Below are positions 6,140 to 7,994 of a DNA stretch of 7,994 nucleotides, in pieces. Positions within the stretch are counted from its first letter, which is position 1. Every line of letters begins with the position of its first letter. Both the position numbers and the translations under genes were made by a program. Source of the DNA: an uncultured Oscillospiraceae bacterium (GTDB taxonomy: Bacteria; Bacillota; Clostridia; Oscillospirales; Oscillospiraceae); NCBI GenBank assembly GCA_934561725.1, contig CAKTGW010000031.1:1-7994 (forward strand), read 5' to 3'. The notes beneath the pieces were generated by a model. It was not told where the DNA came from and searched no databases. It was given only the letters and a program-made list of their open reading frames with translations.

Positions 6140-7473
6140 ATGCTTTTCCTCTTCTGAATTCTTCTCCATGCATATTTGCTGTGCTTCTCCTCTTGCGGAC
6201 CATTGAATTGTGTCTGCTCTGCTGGTATATGAAAGATACTCCATTAAAGGTCCGTACCGTTCCGGCTTTATGCACGCTGTTCATCTCGCTCATCGGCTAT
6301 TCGGTCATATATGAAGTGCGCATATATACAGAGCTGTACAGTGTTCTTCTGATACATATGCTCCATCTTTTGATTTGGGGAATCACGATTTATATTCTCT
6401 ACAGGCCGGGCATAAGCAATCTTATCACGCTTGATCTGCTCTTTTTTCTTTTCACCCGCTCCAGCCGGTGGATGTTCTTTTCCATACGCCGGATCGCCCA
6501 AAGCCCCGAAAGCTTTCTTCCCTCTTTTCTATCCGAAAACTATCTCTATACCTGGCTGCCGAATCTTCTGCTGGAAATCATACTGGTTTTTGCCGCAAAA
6601 CGGATCCTCCCAAGCCGTGAACTTGCAGGCGACCACAAAAGCAATATCAGCCTGTCGCTGTTAGCTATTCTCTTTCTATACCTGCGGTACAGCATCGATA
6701 CACAGGCAGAATCCGGAACTACACTCTTTGGATTTACCACATTAATGCTTGTATACTTTTTTATTCTGATCATGACCTATATTATCCCTTTTCTCTCCAT
6801 TGTACAAAACCGGCAGCGCCTTCAAAACCAGATTCTGCTTCTAAACGAGACTAAATATCAGGCCGCTTTGAACCGCATTGATGCAGAGCAAAATCTGAAG
6901 CATGTTTATCATGATATCCACAAGCATCTCTCCTGCATCTGCGCGATCTCTGACAGCAGCAGCAAAGTACGTGCATACGTGGGCAGCCTCCAAAAGGAAC
7001 TGTGTCTTCTGGATACCTTAGTCCAAACCGGCAATGCTATGCTGAACTCCGTACTTTCCTCGCGCGCCCGTCAGGCGCAGGAAAACAACATTCAGCTTCT
7101 CTGCGATATTGACCTCTCCCCAGTTGAATTTATTTCTCCGCCGGATCTCTGCTCCATATTCTGCAACGCCCTGGATAACGCATATGAGGCAGCCCTTGAC
7201 GTACAGGAGCCCTGCAAGCGTATTATCAAGATCAAGGCCAAAGCTGTTAAATCCTTTCTGGCCATAAAGGTCTCCAATTATTATAAACACGAGCCTGTAA
7301 AACACGGTGAGCATTTTATTTCTACTAAACGGGACCGGCATATGCATGGGCTTGGCCTTTCATGCATTGCTCAGGCTGTACACCGATACGGAGGCACTAT
7401 GGATATTCATCTGGAAGAGCCGCAGATCTTCATTCTGGATATTCTGATTCCCCTTCCTAAAAATCTGCTGTGA
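6136..7473 (+). CDS. AgrC-like sensor histidine kinase (HPK10 type, GHKL ATPase)
   Basis: A 445-residue membrane kinase, partner of the response regulator whose stop it overlaps. The N-terminal half has six or seven hydrophobic segments (about 12-31, 40-58, 66-88, 94-117, 139-155, 171-186, 196-220), as in peptide-sensing AgrC/ComD kinases, followed by a linker helix (about 222-255). The phospho-acceptor region reads YHDIHKHL with His259, comparable with the HD-x-x-N-H motif of the family but with His-Lys where the Asn usually is. The ATPase part has the N-box CNALDNAYEAA (Asn344, Asp347, Asn348) and a short G-box HGLGL (Gly405, Gly407) and lacks a clear DxGxG motif, which is normal for this class. 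The signal is probably extracellular, possibly a peptide, but no agrB/agrD-type processing gene or precursor is visible nearby. No terminator stem follows the stop. Confidence 0.93.
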   Translation: MNAFPLLNSSPCIFAVLLLLRTIELCLLCWYMKDTPLKVRTVPALCTLFISLIGYSVIYEVRIYTELYSVLLIHMLHLLIWGITIYILYRPGISNLITLDLLFFLFTRSSRWMFFSIRRIAQSPESFLPSFLSENYLYTWLPNLLLEIILVFAAKRILPSRELAGDHKSNISLSLLAILFLYLRYSIDTQAESGTTLFGFTTLMLVYFFILIMTYIIPFLSIVQNRQRLQNQILLLNETKYQAALNRIDAEQNLKHVYHDIHKHLSCICAISDSSSKVRAYVGSLQKELCLLDTLVQTGNAMLNSVLSSRARQAQENNIQLLCDIDLSPVEFISPPDLCSIFCNALDNAYEAALDVQEPCKRIIKIKAKAVKSFLAIKVSNYYKHEPVKHGEHFISTKRDRHMHGLGLSCIAQAVHRYGGTMDIHLEEPQIFILDILIPLPKNLL

Positions 7474-7495
7474 ATAAAAATTTTTGAAAAAAGCG

Positions 7496-7525
7496 TTGGA
7501 AATATGGGCCGCGCTGTGCTATACT
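7496..7525 (+). promoter_or_regulatory. Promoter of nrdR
   Basis: TTGGAA (7496-7501), an 18-base spacer, then TATACT (7520-7525) with a TGC extension (7517-7519). Start is predicted near 7532. GGAGG at 7550-7554 lies 8 bases before the ATG. This separates nrdR from the two-component genes even without a terminator between them. Confidence 0.65.
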
Positions 7526-7537
7526 TTAGCCATAGCA
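7517..7537. promoter_or_regulatory. Inverted repeat over the nrdR -10 box, candidate operator
   Basis: TGCTAT-N9-ATAGCA, perfect 6-base arms, spans the -10 box and the likely transcript start. Position suits a repressor site. It does not resemble the known NrdR-box consensus closely, so autoregulation by NrdR is not supported directly. Confidence 0.4.
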
Positions 7538-7562
7538 AGATTCCGTTATGGAGGAATAAGTC

Positions 7563-7994
7563 ATGAGATGTCCCTACTGCAATTACAATGAAAGCAAGGT
7601 CATAGATTCCCGTCCCGCCGAGGAAGGCACCACGATCCGCCGCCGCCGGGAGTGCCTTGCCTGCCAGAAGCGTTTTACCACCTATGAGGTCATGGAGCAT
7701 CTCCCCCTGGTGGTCATCAAGCGCGATGGCAGCCGCCAGAGCTTTGACCGGAACAAAGTACTCAACGGTATGCTGCGTTCCTGCGAAAAGCGCCCTGTTT
7801 CTCTTGCCTCTCTTGAAGCGATCGCTGATGATATTGAGCAGGAGCTGCAGAACTCCTTTGAGCGTGAGATCAGCACTGCCGACATTGGCGAAATGGTGAT
7901 GGAACGCCTGAAGGGGCTGGACGAGGTCGCTTATGTCCGTTTTGCCTCTGTCTACCGTCAGTTCAAAGACATCAATACATTTATGGACGAGCTG
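7563..7994 (+). CDS. nrdR: Transcriptional repressor NrdR (3' end outside window)
   Basis: The first 144 residues of a protein usually about 150 long; no stop occurs before the window ends. NrdR is an ATP/dATP-sensing zinc protein that represses ribonucleotide reductase genes when dNTPs are plentiful. The zinc ribbon has Cys3, Cys6, Cys31 and Cys34 (MRCPYC and CLAC), with the [17 protein letters not shown] linker region typical of the family and the basic RRRR run at 26-29. The ATP-cone begins near residue 47 ([17 protein letters not shown]) and continues to the end ([23 protein letters not shown] being its usual last helix). The start is fixed by GGAGG 8 bases upstream and by the cysteine pair immediately after the Met. 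It has its own promoter; its reductase targets are not in this window. Confidence 0.97.
   Translation, partial: MRCPYCNYNESKVIDSRPAEEGTTIRRRRECLACQKRFTTYEVMEHLPLVVIKRDGSRQSFDRNKVLNGMLRSCEKRPVSLASLEAIADDIEQELQNSFEREISTADIGEMVMERLKGLDEVAYVRFASVYRQFKDINTFMDEL

Noticed and set aside
7474..7495. A terminator after the kinase gene (AAAAATTTTT followed by an A run)
   Set aside because: There is only a 5-base A/T self-complement with no GC stem, so it would not act as an intrinsic terminator.

Overview
The window looks like chromosomal DNA of a Gram-positive gut-type Clostridia (Oscillospiraceae or Ruminococcaceae-like). The evidence is strong purine-rich ribosome binding sites, an S-layer-homology (SLH) anchored exoprotein, an AgrC/LytTR-type two-component system and a Firmicutes-style nrdR. 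No taxonomic marker gene is present, so this is an inference. I see no rRNA, tRNA, CRISPR array, insertion sequence or phage gene.

Layout. Positions 1-2456 (+) hold a probable operon: the 3' part of an M20-family zinc peptidase/amidohydrolase, then a complete AbgT-family 'p-aminobenzoyl-glutamate' type transporter, closed by a strong intrinsic terminator at 2485-2517. Convergent to it, 2520-5159 (-) encodes a secreted 879-residue protein: signal peptide, copper-amine-oxidase-N-like module(s), an alpha/beta-hydrolase esterase domain, another such module, and three C-terminal SLH repeats that would hold it on the cell wall. Its best start is TTG at 5159. Positions 5160-5419 are a divergent, AT-rich control region. 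It carries an extended -10 promoter for each direction, a 10-base sequence present twice, and two imperfect dyads over the esterase promoter. Positions 5420-7473 (+) encode a LytTR response regulator and, overlapping it by 4 bases, an AgrC-like histidine kinase. Positions 7563 to the window end encode NrdR, missing only its last few residues, with its own promoter and an inverted repeat over the -10.

How the parts may work together. The peptidase and transporter fit uptake and cleavage of an acyl-amino acid or small peptide-like substrate, or cytosolic hydrolysis coupled to export; the sequence does not decide the direction. The two-component system is divergent from the wall-anchored esterase and has no agrB/agrD partner in view, so the esterase gene is the obvious candidate target. 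NrdR represses ribonucleotide reductase genes elsewhere in the genome and appears independent of its neighbours.

The peptidase and transporter genes have a strong C-ending codon bias, unlike the more relaxed codon use of the esterase and two-component genes. This suggests high expression of the former. The window contains ordinary families in a moderately interesting arrangement. The least explained parts are the substrate of the SLH esterase and the control region between it and the two-component system.
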